Positions 23,059-34,278 of a DNA stretch of 64,000 bases are shown here, one piece after another. The first letter of the stretch is position 1. Each line of letters begins with the position of its first letter. The notes beneath the pieces were generated by a model that searched no databases, was not told where the DNA came from, and was given only the letters and a program-made list of their open reading frames with translations. This DNA is from Ischnura elegans (Eukaryota; Arthropoda; Insecta; Odonata; Coenagrionidae), in contig NC_060259.1 of the NCBI RefSeq assembly GCF_921293095.1, positions 48,341,812 to 48,405,811 of the forward strand, given 5' to 3'. Made by a program: the position numbers and the translations under genes.

Positions 23059-23062
23059 TTAA

Positions 23063-23245
23063 CCTATTATAACCCAATGTTGCCTCTAAGTAATATTAAA
23101 AATGTATACATTTTAAGCTCCATTCAGGAAAGATTTAAATTACTTCTTCCTTTCTGCTGTAAAGTTTAACGGTGAAATTTGTAGCTGCCATACTAATTAT
23201 GATATTATAATATTAGAAAATTTTAACATACTTAAAATGAGAAGT
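23063..23245 (-). mobile_element. piggyBac-like MITE, truncated second copy
   Basis: Starts after TTAA (23059-23062) with CCTATTATAACCCAATGTTG and continues with GCCTCTAAGTAAT. It matches the reverse complement of the MITE at 11535-11757 for about 180 bp, including GTAGCTGCCATACTAATTATG. The far end is lost where LINE sequence begins. Confidence 0.65.
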
Positions 23246-23249
23246 CTTC

Positions 23250-25700
23250 AAAAAGAAAAAGAGAAATCGGGAAGGAGAGGGATGGACAGGAAAAAGGAGC
23301 TTTTGGACTAGGAATACGGAACGACAGGGGAGAGAAGCAGCAGAATTTTGCAAGAGAAACAAATTATTCATCATAAAAACGTGGTTCAAACATCATAGAG
23401 GGTGAAAGTACGCATGGAAAAGTCTATGGTATGTCGGGAGATATCAGATAGACTACATTATGGTAAGACAGAGGTCTAGGAATGGTGTAAAAAACTCGGG
23501 CAGCTTCCATGCAGCGGATGCGGATTCAGACCACAACCTAGTGCTCATGAAATTCAACGTAAGATTCAAAAGACTTATGAAAGTTAGGAAGACGACAAAA
23601 TGGAATGTTGAAGCGCTGAAGGGGACTATGAGGGGAGAATATCAGGAAATAGTGGACATTAATGTATGGGAGATTGGAAAAACACAGACTGTAGAGGAAG
23701 GGTGGGATAATACCAAAACGGCTATGGTCAAAGCGGCGGAGAAGTCAATTGGCCACGTTGATAGCAGAAGGATAAAGAAGCCTTTGGTTACGGTGGTAAT
23801 GGCAAGTGCAATGGAATAGAGAAGGAAATGGAAGAACGTGGACACAGAACAGGGAAAAATAATATATATGGACCTAATTAATCGATTACGACGTGATACT
23901 AGGAGGGCAAGGGAGGCTTGGTGAAAAAGGCAGTGTGAGGAAATGGAAAAGTTCCAGAAGGAAGGAGAAGCAGGCGCGTTGTACGGCAAAGTTAAGTCAT
24001 TATCGGGAGGCAAAAGAGGACAAACTATGTCTAAAATTAAGGCTAAAGATGAGTGGATGCTAACCAAGCGAGAAGAGGTACAGAGTAGATGGAAGGAATA
24101 CGTAGAAGATCTGTACGACGGAAGAAACAGGCCGGAGAGATTGACTTTAGAGGAAGAAAGTGAAATGGAGGAGGACGATCTTGGGTCGGGGATCTTAGAT
24201 TTGGAAATCGAGAGAGCACTTCGTGATATGAAGGCTAGGAAAGCAGTGGGTGTGGAAAATATTCCGACCTCCTAAAGAATCTGGGGAAGGATAGTAAGAA
24301 AAGGTTTTTCGATCTAGTACGCAAGATCTATGAGGAGGGATGTTGGCCGGAGGATTTCGTGAAGACGGTTTTAATTCCGCTACCGAAAATGAAGAAAGCT
24401 GTGGAATGCAAAGGTTATAGGAGTATTAGTCTAATATCGCACGCGGCGAAAGTGTTACTGAGGATATTGAACAGACTAATGGAGGCGAGGGCTGACGAGT
24501 ATTTGGGCGAAGATCAGTTTGGTTTTAGGAAAGGGAAGTCAACTCGTGATGCAATAGCAATAATGAGGTCCCTCGTGGAGGAACCTAGAATATGACCAGG
24601 ACGAGTATGTCTGTTTCATGGATTTTGAAAAACATTTAATAGGGTGAACGGGGTAAAGTTAATGGATATTCTCAAGAGAATAGGTGTAGATTGGAGGGAT
24701 AGGCGACTGAGTCGTAATCTGTACAGGGCCGAGACTGCGCGAGTGAGGGTAGCGGACGGAGAATCTGGATGGGCAAGTATTGGCCAGGGAGACAGACAAG
24801 GTTGTCCTTTATTGCCGTTGCTTTTTAACATATACACTGAGGAGATGGTAAGAGAAGCGTGGGACGAGTTGGAAGCTGGAATAAAAGTGGGAGGAATGGT
24901 GTTTAAATCGGTAAGGTTCGCGGATGATCAGGCGCTCATTAGCCAGTCAGCGAGGGGACTGCAGGCTCTAGTGGATGCGTTAGATGAGCAGGGAGAGGAG
25001 TATGGGATGAGGATTTATCATGAGAATACCAAGATAATGCGGTTATGTAAAGCATCGCGAGCGAGGAAAGTGAGACTCAAGATAAAAGAAGGTGGTGAGA
25101 AGCGTGAGCAGATGGAGCAATTCAACTATTTTGGCAGCACATTAGAGAAAAACGGATACAGTAGTAAGGATATCAGGAAGCGAATTGCATTAGCAAAGGG
25201 CGTTCATGAATAGGAAGGAGGTTCTGAGAGGATCATTATGTAAAAGTTTAAAGGAAAGGGTGGGGAAGTGTTTGATCTGGAGTTTAGCTCTCTACGGTGC
25301 GGAAACTTGGACTCTACGGAAGGAGGACGAGAGAAGGTTGAAGACATTCGAGATGTGGGTATGGAGAAGAATGGAGAAGGTGGAATGGACGGAGAGGAAA
25401 AGAAACGACGAAGTCCTGGATATGGTGGGTGAGGGGAGGCAACTTTTAGATGAGATACGGAGGAGACAGAAGGCATGGATGGAGGGAATACTTAGCGGGG
25501 AGGGGATGTTGAAAACGATGTTGGAGAGCAGAATGTTTGATAACGAGGGAGGGAAAGGAAGAGAATAGGATTTTAAGATAAATTGTAAGGGAGTAGGCTT
25601 ACAGTGTATTGAAGAAGGCAGTGCTGGAAGGAAATGGAGGCTCCTAGATTAATTCCTCAGTACTCCATGGAAACCTACCTTAATCGGTAGAATAATATAA
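23250..25700 (+). pseudogene. Broken LINE polyprotein (endonuclease + RT)
   Basis: Non-LTR retrotransposon remnant in at least six frames. In order it shows: apurinic-endonuclease tail near 23310-23570 (YTWK-like region, then ADSDHNLVLMKF); linker with RWKEYVEDLY (24088); IERALRDMKARKA (24208); RT fingers GYRSISLISHAAKVL (24414); GEDQFGFRKGKSTRDAI (24510); DRQGCPLLPLLFNIY (24793); active site RFADDQALI (24917); YGAETWTLRKED (25289); and a C-terminal RRRQKAWMEGIL. The catalytic ADD survives but is unusable, because stops and frameshifts occur at about 23820, 24275, 24595 and 25213. The 3' end carries TTAATCGGTAGAATA and an AATA-rich tail near 25680-25712. This is a dead copy; related 3' fragments lie at 27310 and 17440. 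Confidence 0.9.
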
Positions 25701-25739
25701 TAAATAAATATATTACATTTGTATCGTGTCAGTCTGCCT

Positions 25740-26290
25740 GCGTCGAAGGTAAACTTCGTGGCCCCCTGACTCACGCCCGCGATAGTGAGCGTCGAGAGTG
25801 GAATGGGATGAATTCACGGATTGGAGTTGAAGTGGTCCGTTCGCATTGAATGCGAAAATAAAATGCAGTCCGCCGACGGAAGATAAGCGACGCTTGGGCG
25901 ACGGACGTTTACCACATCAAAGCGGCAGGAAGGTAATGCGTGGCTGGAGTCGAAGTCACCCCTGGCATTGAATGCAAACGAAAAGTTCTCGCACGTTGGC
26001 GCTTCTTGAGACTGGTAAATTTGTGCTTACGTAACACGATGCATGCTTTCGAAAATACATCGCTTAGTTCGCGTTCGACGCAGAATTTATGAACGCACAG
26101 TGTAGACCTGGTCCCAGCGCCGTGGTTCGACTTGGCGTAAAGTCGCGAGCAAAAACGGACCAAAAACAGCCTGCCCACAAAACAGGAGAAAAACGGTGGC
26201 AAGTGCAAAACTCTAGCGAAGGAGAGCCAGGCACTGGCATGCCATAATTCCATGTGCCACAAACCTCCTATGACCATTTTTCGCAATTAG
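25740..26290. other. CpG-richer stretch with diverged internal repeat
   Basis: GC content rises and two loosely similar segments occur: GGATTGGAGTTGAAGTGG..GCATTGAATGCG at about 25819-25855 and GGCTGGAGTCGAAGTC..GCATTGAATGC at about 25941-25977. A 125-codon minus-strand ORF (25909-26286) has no recognisable domain. It might be an LTR, a promoter or the exon of an unknown gene. Confidence 0.3.
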
Positions 26291-26884
26291 CCCATGGTTC
26301 TCACGATTGAGCCATGATACTCATGATTGGACGATGACAAGCAACAAGGTAACAACTGGTATCTCAGCAATGTCAACATGGGTGCTGAGCACGCAGGTGG
26401 GCACTACTAGTATATTTTTTAGTTTATTTGTCTATCAAGTTTGAATTGTAAATTAGTGCGTTGATGGTTCCTCACATGTTATTTAGTACTATAATTTTCA
26501 CGCGGGATCATATTTTAACACTCTGCCACATATTATTATTATTTTCAGGCGGTTATTGATGTCCACTCATATCCTCTTCTATTATGAGACTTCTGCTGAG
26601 AAGGAGATACGCTCACGTTAGTACTCATCGCACTCACTTCGAGTTTCATCGAGCCACAGACGAAACCCAATATAATCCAGCCGCATGTTCTGTCGACACT
26701 CCTGGAAAACGCAGGCCGGCTCTGAGGGCTCACAAGTAGGCATTCCACAGCACGCCATCACTTTGGGAGTTGCCGGCTTCCGTCGTGTTCGGTGAGTAGA
26801 AAATATTTTCTACCATCTATTCGACACGGCAGGCGTTACAGCAGTCTGATCTGGCCGCATTCATAGATTTTTCATTAGAAACAC

Positions 26885-27125
26885 CTGTGGCGTAACTATG
26901 GGAGGGATGAGGGGATAGATCCTCCCCAAAGCCTCAGAGAAATAAAAAATTAAAGATATTGTCTAGTTATGACATATAATAACTGCATCTTCTTAGAGTT
27001 AACTCATTAGTGCCAATATTATGTAAAAAGTCATGTAATTTTTCAAAAATTTGCCGTTTAACCCTTCGCCCGTCGCCACCCCTCACCATCCCATCCCCCC
27101 AAACATATTCCTAGTTACGCCACTG
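26885..27125. mobile_element. hAT-type MITE, family GTGGCGTAACTA
   Basis: A 241-bp element with inverted ends CTGTGGCGTAACTATG / CTAGTTACGCCACTG. It is flanked by AGAAACAC and AGACACAC (7 of 8 identical), the 8-bp duplication expected of hAT transposition. It has no ORF. The ends are similar to but distinct from the GTGGCGCAG family at 1169, 39835 and 60344. Confidence 0.8.
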
Positions 27126-27309
27126 AGACACACTACCGTGACAAACTAATTGCAGGAAGGAAGTGAGCGGCGCTTAGCTGCTCATTCTGAAAAGCTATTC
27201 TAAGGCTTCTTAATTAGTATATCATTACGGATATTCGCAGGAACATCATTTTGCTACATTTTAGCTGAACTTTGGAGAATTTCAGAGGAGATGGATATTT
27301 AGCTGAGGC

Positions 27310-27550
27310 AAATATAGAAAGGCGCCAGGAATTGCAGTGAGGACATGTTGAAAACAGTGTTAGAGGGTAGAATGTTGGGTAAACGAGGGAGACGATGGAA
27401 GAGAACAGGATTTTTAGATAGAACTGAAAGGGAATAGGCCTTATTTTGAATTGAAGAGGGGGAAGTCCATGAGGGGAGGAGATACTGCCGGAATACTTCG
27501 TGAAGCTCCATGCAAACCTATTTTAATCGGTAGAATACTTAAATAATTAT
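27310..27550 (+). pseudogene. LINE 3'-end fragment
   Basis: 5'-truncated copy of the LINE at 23250-25700. ACATGTTGAAAACAGTGTTAG, GGGAGACGATGGAAGAGAAC and the 3' UTR block TTTTAATCGGTAGAATA align with 25503-25694. 5' truncation is typical of target-primed reverse transcription. Confidence 0.85.
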
Positions 27551-28934
27551 CAATTTACATAGTTATATATTGTTGAAATAATGCTGTTAAAGACACAAAT
27601 ATTCTCAATGTCATGATAAATCAGGATGAAATTTGTATTTTACGCATAATTGTAATTGTAAGTGTATATTTTTTAATTTCACTGGTCAAACCGGCGAAAT
27701 TACTAATAAAAATAAAAAACAGGAAGGCGAAGCAAAGATATAGCACTCAAGCACTGAAAATGGGATACAGCACTATTTTGGAGATGACGAAATAGCTTAA
27801 AACACATGAAAATATTTGACCTTGACTGGTGATAGAACATCAAATTTTTCGTTTACTTGGAAGATGTTCTGCCCACCGAGAAATAGAGGATATACGATGT
27901 ACCTATCAGTAAACAAAAATTTGAAAGTTTCCATGCTTTATTCAATCAGCAATAAAAAAAAACGTAATTGCCTTGCATGCACTTGAACCTATATCATCAA
28001 TAAAATCCAGAATAAAATGACACCCAATTATACTCGATATTTTGCAAGGCACGGGAGTGTTTGACTCTTTGAATCACTCCAGAGGAAAAAAGGATGTAAA
28101 GCTGTCTTTCAGTTCACGATTTAAAAGACCAAGATTGAGAGTGTAAGCATTTATATAAGGGTTACAACCATCACGACTCCAAACACACTGAATGTAAAGT
28201 GAGAAAAATCAAAGAAAAAATAATAACACAATAAGCGATGTTACAAAAAGCCCGTGCATTTAATATTAGATGGATGGTGGAGGCACTTTTCTCCCATGCA
28301 CATTGTTTAGACCTATATTTCACGACTAATTTTATATTATTAAATCATTTGTCAATTTTTACTCTTACACTTTTATTCATATATAATAGTAGAGAAAAAT
28401 AATACCATTTTTTAGGAAAATATTATATTATATTACAAATAAATAAATTCATGTATTATCTAGAGGAATGGCAATGGGTTATTTTTACCTATAAATTCTG
28501 AAAGTTTTGCAATCATGAATAATCTTTATTTTCTACATCTGAGAACCCTAAATAATTAAAATAGAAAAATAAATGCGTCGGTGTAAATTTCAATCAGCAT
28601 TTGAGGCCTTTTTATTTCGCCTAAATCCAATTTTTGATAGAGGAGCCTCGTCTACTTTACGGGTGGTATACATCGCAAAAAATTATAAATTTGGATTTAA
28701 AATATCAATTCTTGCTCGAGTCAAAAAATACATACTATCCTGCAAGAAACCTGTAGAGGTGTTTGGCAGGGGGTGAAGCATCACCAAAATGCATCAGAGG
28801 ATTTAAATTCACTTCCACGAACACGCAGTAAGCAACATTTACGCTACAAAAAAATCGTGGGCGAACAGCGCTAAGTTTCGCAAGATCTACCTTTCTTGAA
28901 TCCGTGTTGAGTTCTCATTAGGAATTTTTGCGTG
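27551..28934. other. No gene recognised
   Basis: Very AT-rich DNA with only short ORFs. Confidence 0.5.
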
Positions 28935-29510
28935 TCAAGGTGTTTCATTTCTGAGCTTACAAATACGTGTTCAAGGACTTTAAATAAAATAGATGGCGGT
29001 CTCTAATTAGATGGCTGTTCCTTGTCTCCACTTTTGAATTAGGCGATATATTAGCAATTTTCCATTCATTAGGTATTTCATGTTGCTTGATGGATTGTCG
29101 GAACATTAGCTGCAGGTAGAAAGCAGTTCCTGAGGACAGTTCTCTGAGCACGCAAGAAAGGTATTTTTTGGACCATGTGACTTATTTGGAGAGAGCGATT
29201 TCTATAAATTTTTTATTCTCTATCATTAGAAGGTATCTTTCGTATTAAGTAAAATCAACTATCACGCATGAATTTTTAGAAGAATATGTGAACACGCCGT
29301 GGAAGTAGGAATTTAATAAATTGACATTATCGGAACTATTTGCTAACACCTCTCCAATATCGTTTCTTGGCGGAGAAACGGTTGATCTTTTACCTTGAAA
29401 TTCCCTTGAAAGACCAAATACTTTTGGATTATTGCTGTAACTGTTCCACGAGTGTTTTGCAAAAATATTTGTGAATGCATTCCTGAGCACTTCCTCCATC
29501 GTAGCGGCTT
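28935..29510 (-). pseudogene. Jockey/CR1-like LINE fragment (inter-domain and RT start)
   Basis: Two minus-strand pieces belong to the region linking endonuclease and RT of a LINE. The first (29499-29245) reads NSNNPKVFGL-like sequence and LLNSYFHGVFT. The second (29151-28957) reads SGTAFYLQLMFRQSIK and then IPNEWKIANISP, the conserved start of the RT domain. About 30 codons between them are missing and both pieces are disrupted. It differs from the other LINEs in the window. Confidence 0.75.
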
Positions 29511-32500
29511 GTATTATTATATAGCTTGTATTTTATTATTATTTACTCGCAATCGCTAGCGTATAAATCAGTAAGGATTATGTTTATATTTGTTTGGCAT
29601 ACTCTCTGTAGATTTAGATATTTTCTGACTTTAGCGTCATACTATCTTGGTTCGCCACCTTCTTTTTTATCTTACTTGATCAATTTTGATACCTGAATTA
29701 ACGTGCGAAAGAAAAGCTTTTCGAGTACCCTCTAAAATTAACTTCATTACTGTTTCTTAAATCGCGGGGAAAGAATTTTCAGATGACTCTAAAACCCATA
29801 AAAATCAGCCCCTATCAGACCCTATAAAAACGAAATTTTTTTTCATTTTGTTTAATTTATTTAGTGATGCTTAAAGATAACTAAGCAGTGACTACCCGTT
29901 ATTACCGATTCCCTCGACGATGCTCACATTAATTACCTGATGTGGTATATTTATTGCTTAAAAATCAAGAACATTTTCTCCTCTGTTAAGTACGGCTGAC
30001 CTTACCTACTCTTACTACCGTTCTGAGCTGTTAGGAACCATTTACGCGCTTCTGTCTCTACCTTTCCACAGACTTACACGTGATTGCATTCCATATACAT
30101 GCCGAATTTGTTTCCTCATTTGATAAGTATAGTTTTTTGATAAGCAGGCGAAGTTGTGATCATAGAAACAAGAATTTATTCGGTTTTTGCGTACCTTGCT
30201 TCGTTTAGCCTTCGGCTCGCGGTCTGGCGCCTAGATTAGCGCCATTAGATGCGGCTCGCGCGACGCTGCGCGCCGGTGGCTTACAACATCCCCTCCTTCC
30301 CTCTCCCTTCTGACGAGTCCCCCCTCCACGTTCACCATGACGGCTCCGTGGTGCCTTTTTATTCCTCTAAGATTGAATGTTAAACTAGTTTATTTGACCG
30401 AAATCCCTCGGAGATCCCGAACACACTCAACCTGATAAATGAATTAGTGGAATGAAATTTGTTTCATTTTTATCCAGGTTGCTGGTTGTTTGTTGACATG
30501 AAATTCCTATCTGGACGCCCAGCCTAATGAGGTTCAGTCAGGACTGACATAGCGTTCAAGCAGGCAACAGAAGAATAAGCTGATCTTCAAAATAACACAA
30601 AAGCTTGCCTAATTTTTCCATTGCCACATGAAACAGCATTTCACACAATGAACTATAACTGCCTTTAACTTTATTCACAATATTTATCGGACATTTACAA
30701 CCTGGCCCTCAAGGCTCATATAAAGGTGGTGGACATTGTACCATCCTTGGACCTTGGTGCTTCGGGACTTTATTCCCGGTACCAGCAGCTTGGCTGCTTT
30801 TACTATATACAAGATACATTGAGCAGATATTTTCTAAGCATTCATATTCAAATTGGACTCACTGGGAAAATTCAGGATTAATGTCTCGGTTATTATACGT
30901 TTTGGTATAAAAAGAGTTTATTTTTCAATTGACGACCTGCCGGCCAGGCATGAGATGAGGTTAGGGTATCTTCTGGGGATTCTTCCGGAATATTGGTATC
31001 CTTCTGGCTTTCGCTTCTTTATAAATGGGGCTTCCTTCTCCGATTCCAAATTTGAAGTTTCTAAGGCAGCATGCAATTTTCTTTTAGCTATCTCGAAGGA
31101 GTCTGCAGTATTACCGATGCATTGCTTGTTTGATTGTCTGCATTGATTGTCTTGCAGTATAGGTCTTGAAAATGTTTTGATGGAGATCTTTGCCAACGTA
31201 TTTATACTACTTCATCAGGGCTATGAATAATCATGAGTACATCATTTAGATGCATAAGAGGCATAAAAGGTTAAAACAATGATTTTACATTAATAAAATA
31301 AAAAATAGTTTTAATAAATTAAAAAGAAGAGACTGGAACTTTGCAACGACTCGGATACAGTTCATAGTTAATATTTTTATCAATTAAATAATGATAAATT
31401 TTGCTTAAGCTGTCCATGTCTGCTCATTTCTGAAAATATTCTTGTTTTTTTAAGTACGTATTAATAACCTTTTAATAAAATTTTGTTCAATTACTTCAGT
31501 ATCAAAATTCCAGTATTTTTTCCGGTAAAAACAATGGTCATAATTTCATAAAATATATATTTTCTATAAATCTAGTAGATATTAAAAAACGAGTTTTCGT
31601 TACTTTAAATCGTTTATATAAACATTTTCCAGAAATACGTTTTTAGTGCACGTATGTATTTTGACTTCATCCATCCATCCACCAAGAAGCATCGCAGTTC
31701 AATTTTTTCTAGATTCGGGTGTTATTTTTGATAGTTGCGCTGAACATATTCAATAAGAGTAGTCGCTCAAAAAAGAAAAATTATAGACATGCAGTAGATA
31801 TTTAAAATATCCAAGACATTGAAGCCAAATTTTATTCATTTGGTTTTGCCAAGTAATTGAAGTTCAGCGAGTAATAATTGAACAGGAGATTTAATAATAT
31901 AATTTGACCACCTAAAATATTTTTTCATCAAATCTTTCGCTGCTGATAATGATTAAAGAGTGATATACGGGTGTATGCCGTGTGATATACCGTATTTTCC
32001 CCGACGCGCAGTGGGCTAGAATCGACAAAAGCTGGTCAAAACATCAAAATCGATTATTTGAGGTAGGAAATTGAAACTTCGCTTAAACATTCTCAAATAA
32101 ATTGTATATAACTTGCTCAATTTATTCTTACCTGTGCCCGCACGTTAACATATGCATGAGGTTAAAGTTGAACAAATTTATCGAAAAACGACCACTTTCG
32201 ATTTTTTTTTTAAATTACCAACTTTATCCTCGAGCAGTAGTTTTACGGATTACTTTATTAACAAAAGAGTTATACCATGTTAGTAAACACTTTTTTCTCT
32301 TTCATTTGGAGGGTTTTCAAAGATTTTATGTAATTATTGAACTTAAATATATAAAAAAATGAAGGGGCCTCTTTTCAGCCAGTTTTTTACATAAACATAG
32401 AGAAAAAGTAGATACTTCCGCCGAGTTCCGCCAAGTGACTTATACCACGTCGTTTTTTAAATCTTCTACATTGTGAATCTAAGGTAAAATCCTGCTCCAA

Positions 32501-33599
32501 CTTATAACCCCGAATTTCTTATCGTTTTTTAGAGCATGCCTTCGACTCCGGCTCTGGCCGCCGGCGGCGGAGAGTATTATGTTATATAGAATAGTTATGA
32601 GCTCGCCCCAATTTTTCTCGAATAGAACATCTCTTAGTTGATCATAAGAATTCCCAACAAGTGAAGAACCCATCCGACGGAACAATTTGGTTTTGGAAGC
32701 TCTTTTGTTCACTGTGCTTTCACACCAATAACAGTAGAAACTACGATCATTCTTCATGACGCGGCGGACAACGGTGACGAAAGTCTAAGTGCCTTACGCA
32801 GCCTTGCCGAAAGTGGCTACTTAAAATTATTTTTGCATCGAAAATCTTCAATACGCAAATCACAGAAGGAAATTCTTTTCGGAGAAACGTTAAAATCCGC
32901 GAGTACAGCCGTTATTGCATCGACATAAAGAAATGCCGCGTAAAAGCAATAGGTACTGATGCATGTGGGAAACGACAAAAGAATATAAGGACAAGGATAC
33001 AACGGCTGATAGAAGATAACATTATGACAAAAACATACTTACATTTTGGAAAGAAGAAATTATTAGAAGAATCTTACTGAAATTTAAGTTTAGGCATAGA
33101 TAAAACGAATTTAAAATGTGCAACATTAAGTCACCCGTCGTCGATTTGGCAAAACATTTCAGTTATAAATTTGCACCGCACATGGCACTTCTTGGAGATC
33201 TACTACATTTAGAAACACAAAAAAGGCAAATGTTTTCCAGACGTTTCGGTGGGGTGACCCACCATTCTCAATGAGTGAGACAGGACTGCTGATGTCTTCG
33301 GTGGAGGTGAGGGGGGTAGGTGGAGGATTGGAGGGGTAGGCGGAGTTGAGGCTTTGAAAGCTTTAGCATTTTCAACAATAGAAGAAATTCTATCTTTCCT
33401 CATATTTTCCCATAGCAAAAAAAAAATTTCTACTTGCCTCTGACAACTATTCATCCAGCATAAATTTTCCCTATTTTACATTTTCATTTGACTTCTAAAC
33501 AATATTGTGGGCTGCATCATCCTAAATAAGTTTCATTGCGTCTTTATAATACAAAAATCGCAAAAAATTCATTAATTTTTCAATACTTAAGACAAAAAT
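29511..33599. other. No gene recognised
   Basis: AT-rich DNA. A CpG-rich patch at about 30190-30320 (with CGCGCGACGCTGCGCGCC) stands out. ORFs of 61-97 codons at 30853-31196, 32479-32757 and 32817-33002 show no recognisable domains. Confidence 0.4.
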
Positions 33600-33722
33600 T
33601 ATTTTTGGCCAGCTTTTTTCGATTTTAGCCCATTGTACGCCGAGCTTCCCTCCACTATTTCTTCTAAACCCGTCCCTCATAGTGCAAATGACCTTAGCTT
33701 TCGAGCCTCCTGTAATTACCAT
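33600..33722 (+). repeat. tRNA-derived SINE, 3' fragment (copy 6)
   Basis: Decayed tail of the SINE family: CCCTCATAGTGCAAATGACC, then TTAGCTTTCGAGCCTCC, ending near ATTACCATATG. Confidence 0.55.
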
Positions 33723-34266
33723 ATGATAATGGAACTTGGATAGCATTGTGGTCTGCGCTGTGGCCCGGAAAGTCGAAGAACCGTGGTAAGATCTCCTGTC
33801 CAAGGGAATTTTTTCATAATAAATCATAGAAATCGAGTGAATACCTTAAATAAGAAGCTTGATGGTACCATAAACCTGCAGAATACCTGTAAATAAAAGT
33901 GGCTCGCAATATAAAATCCCATATCATCGCTGCCATGGCTAAACAGTATCCTGCAGATTATGCAATCTTTCTATTGATATGAAAGCTTGGTTGCTTACTG
34001 TCAGTGCGTAAAATTTAGTTAGAATTGTTTTATCTAAAAAAACTACCTCATTGGTGAATAAATATGAAAAAAATGAACAAATAAATATTCATACGTTTCC
34101 ATATGACATGAATCCAACAGTAGCCCGATAAAAATATTTTTATACAGCATTGCTTGAAAGTTTTTATGATCGTAGTCGATCAATGATGATAGCATCACTT
34201 TGGTTTTTAAAACCCCTCGATTGCATGGAAATGCAAACTTATTAAAATCCTTTAATTTTTGGAATT

Positions 34267-34278
34267 ATCAATTAAAAA
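34267..34278 (+). repeat. Left target-site duplication of LINE-A
   Basis: ATCAATTAAAAA, identical to 37365-37376, directly abutting the 5' end of the LINE. Confidence 0.9.

Noticed and set aside
25909-26286. 125-codon minus-strand ORF
   Set aside because: No recognisable domain and no promoter or splice support, so it was left as an unexplained GC-richer stretch.
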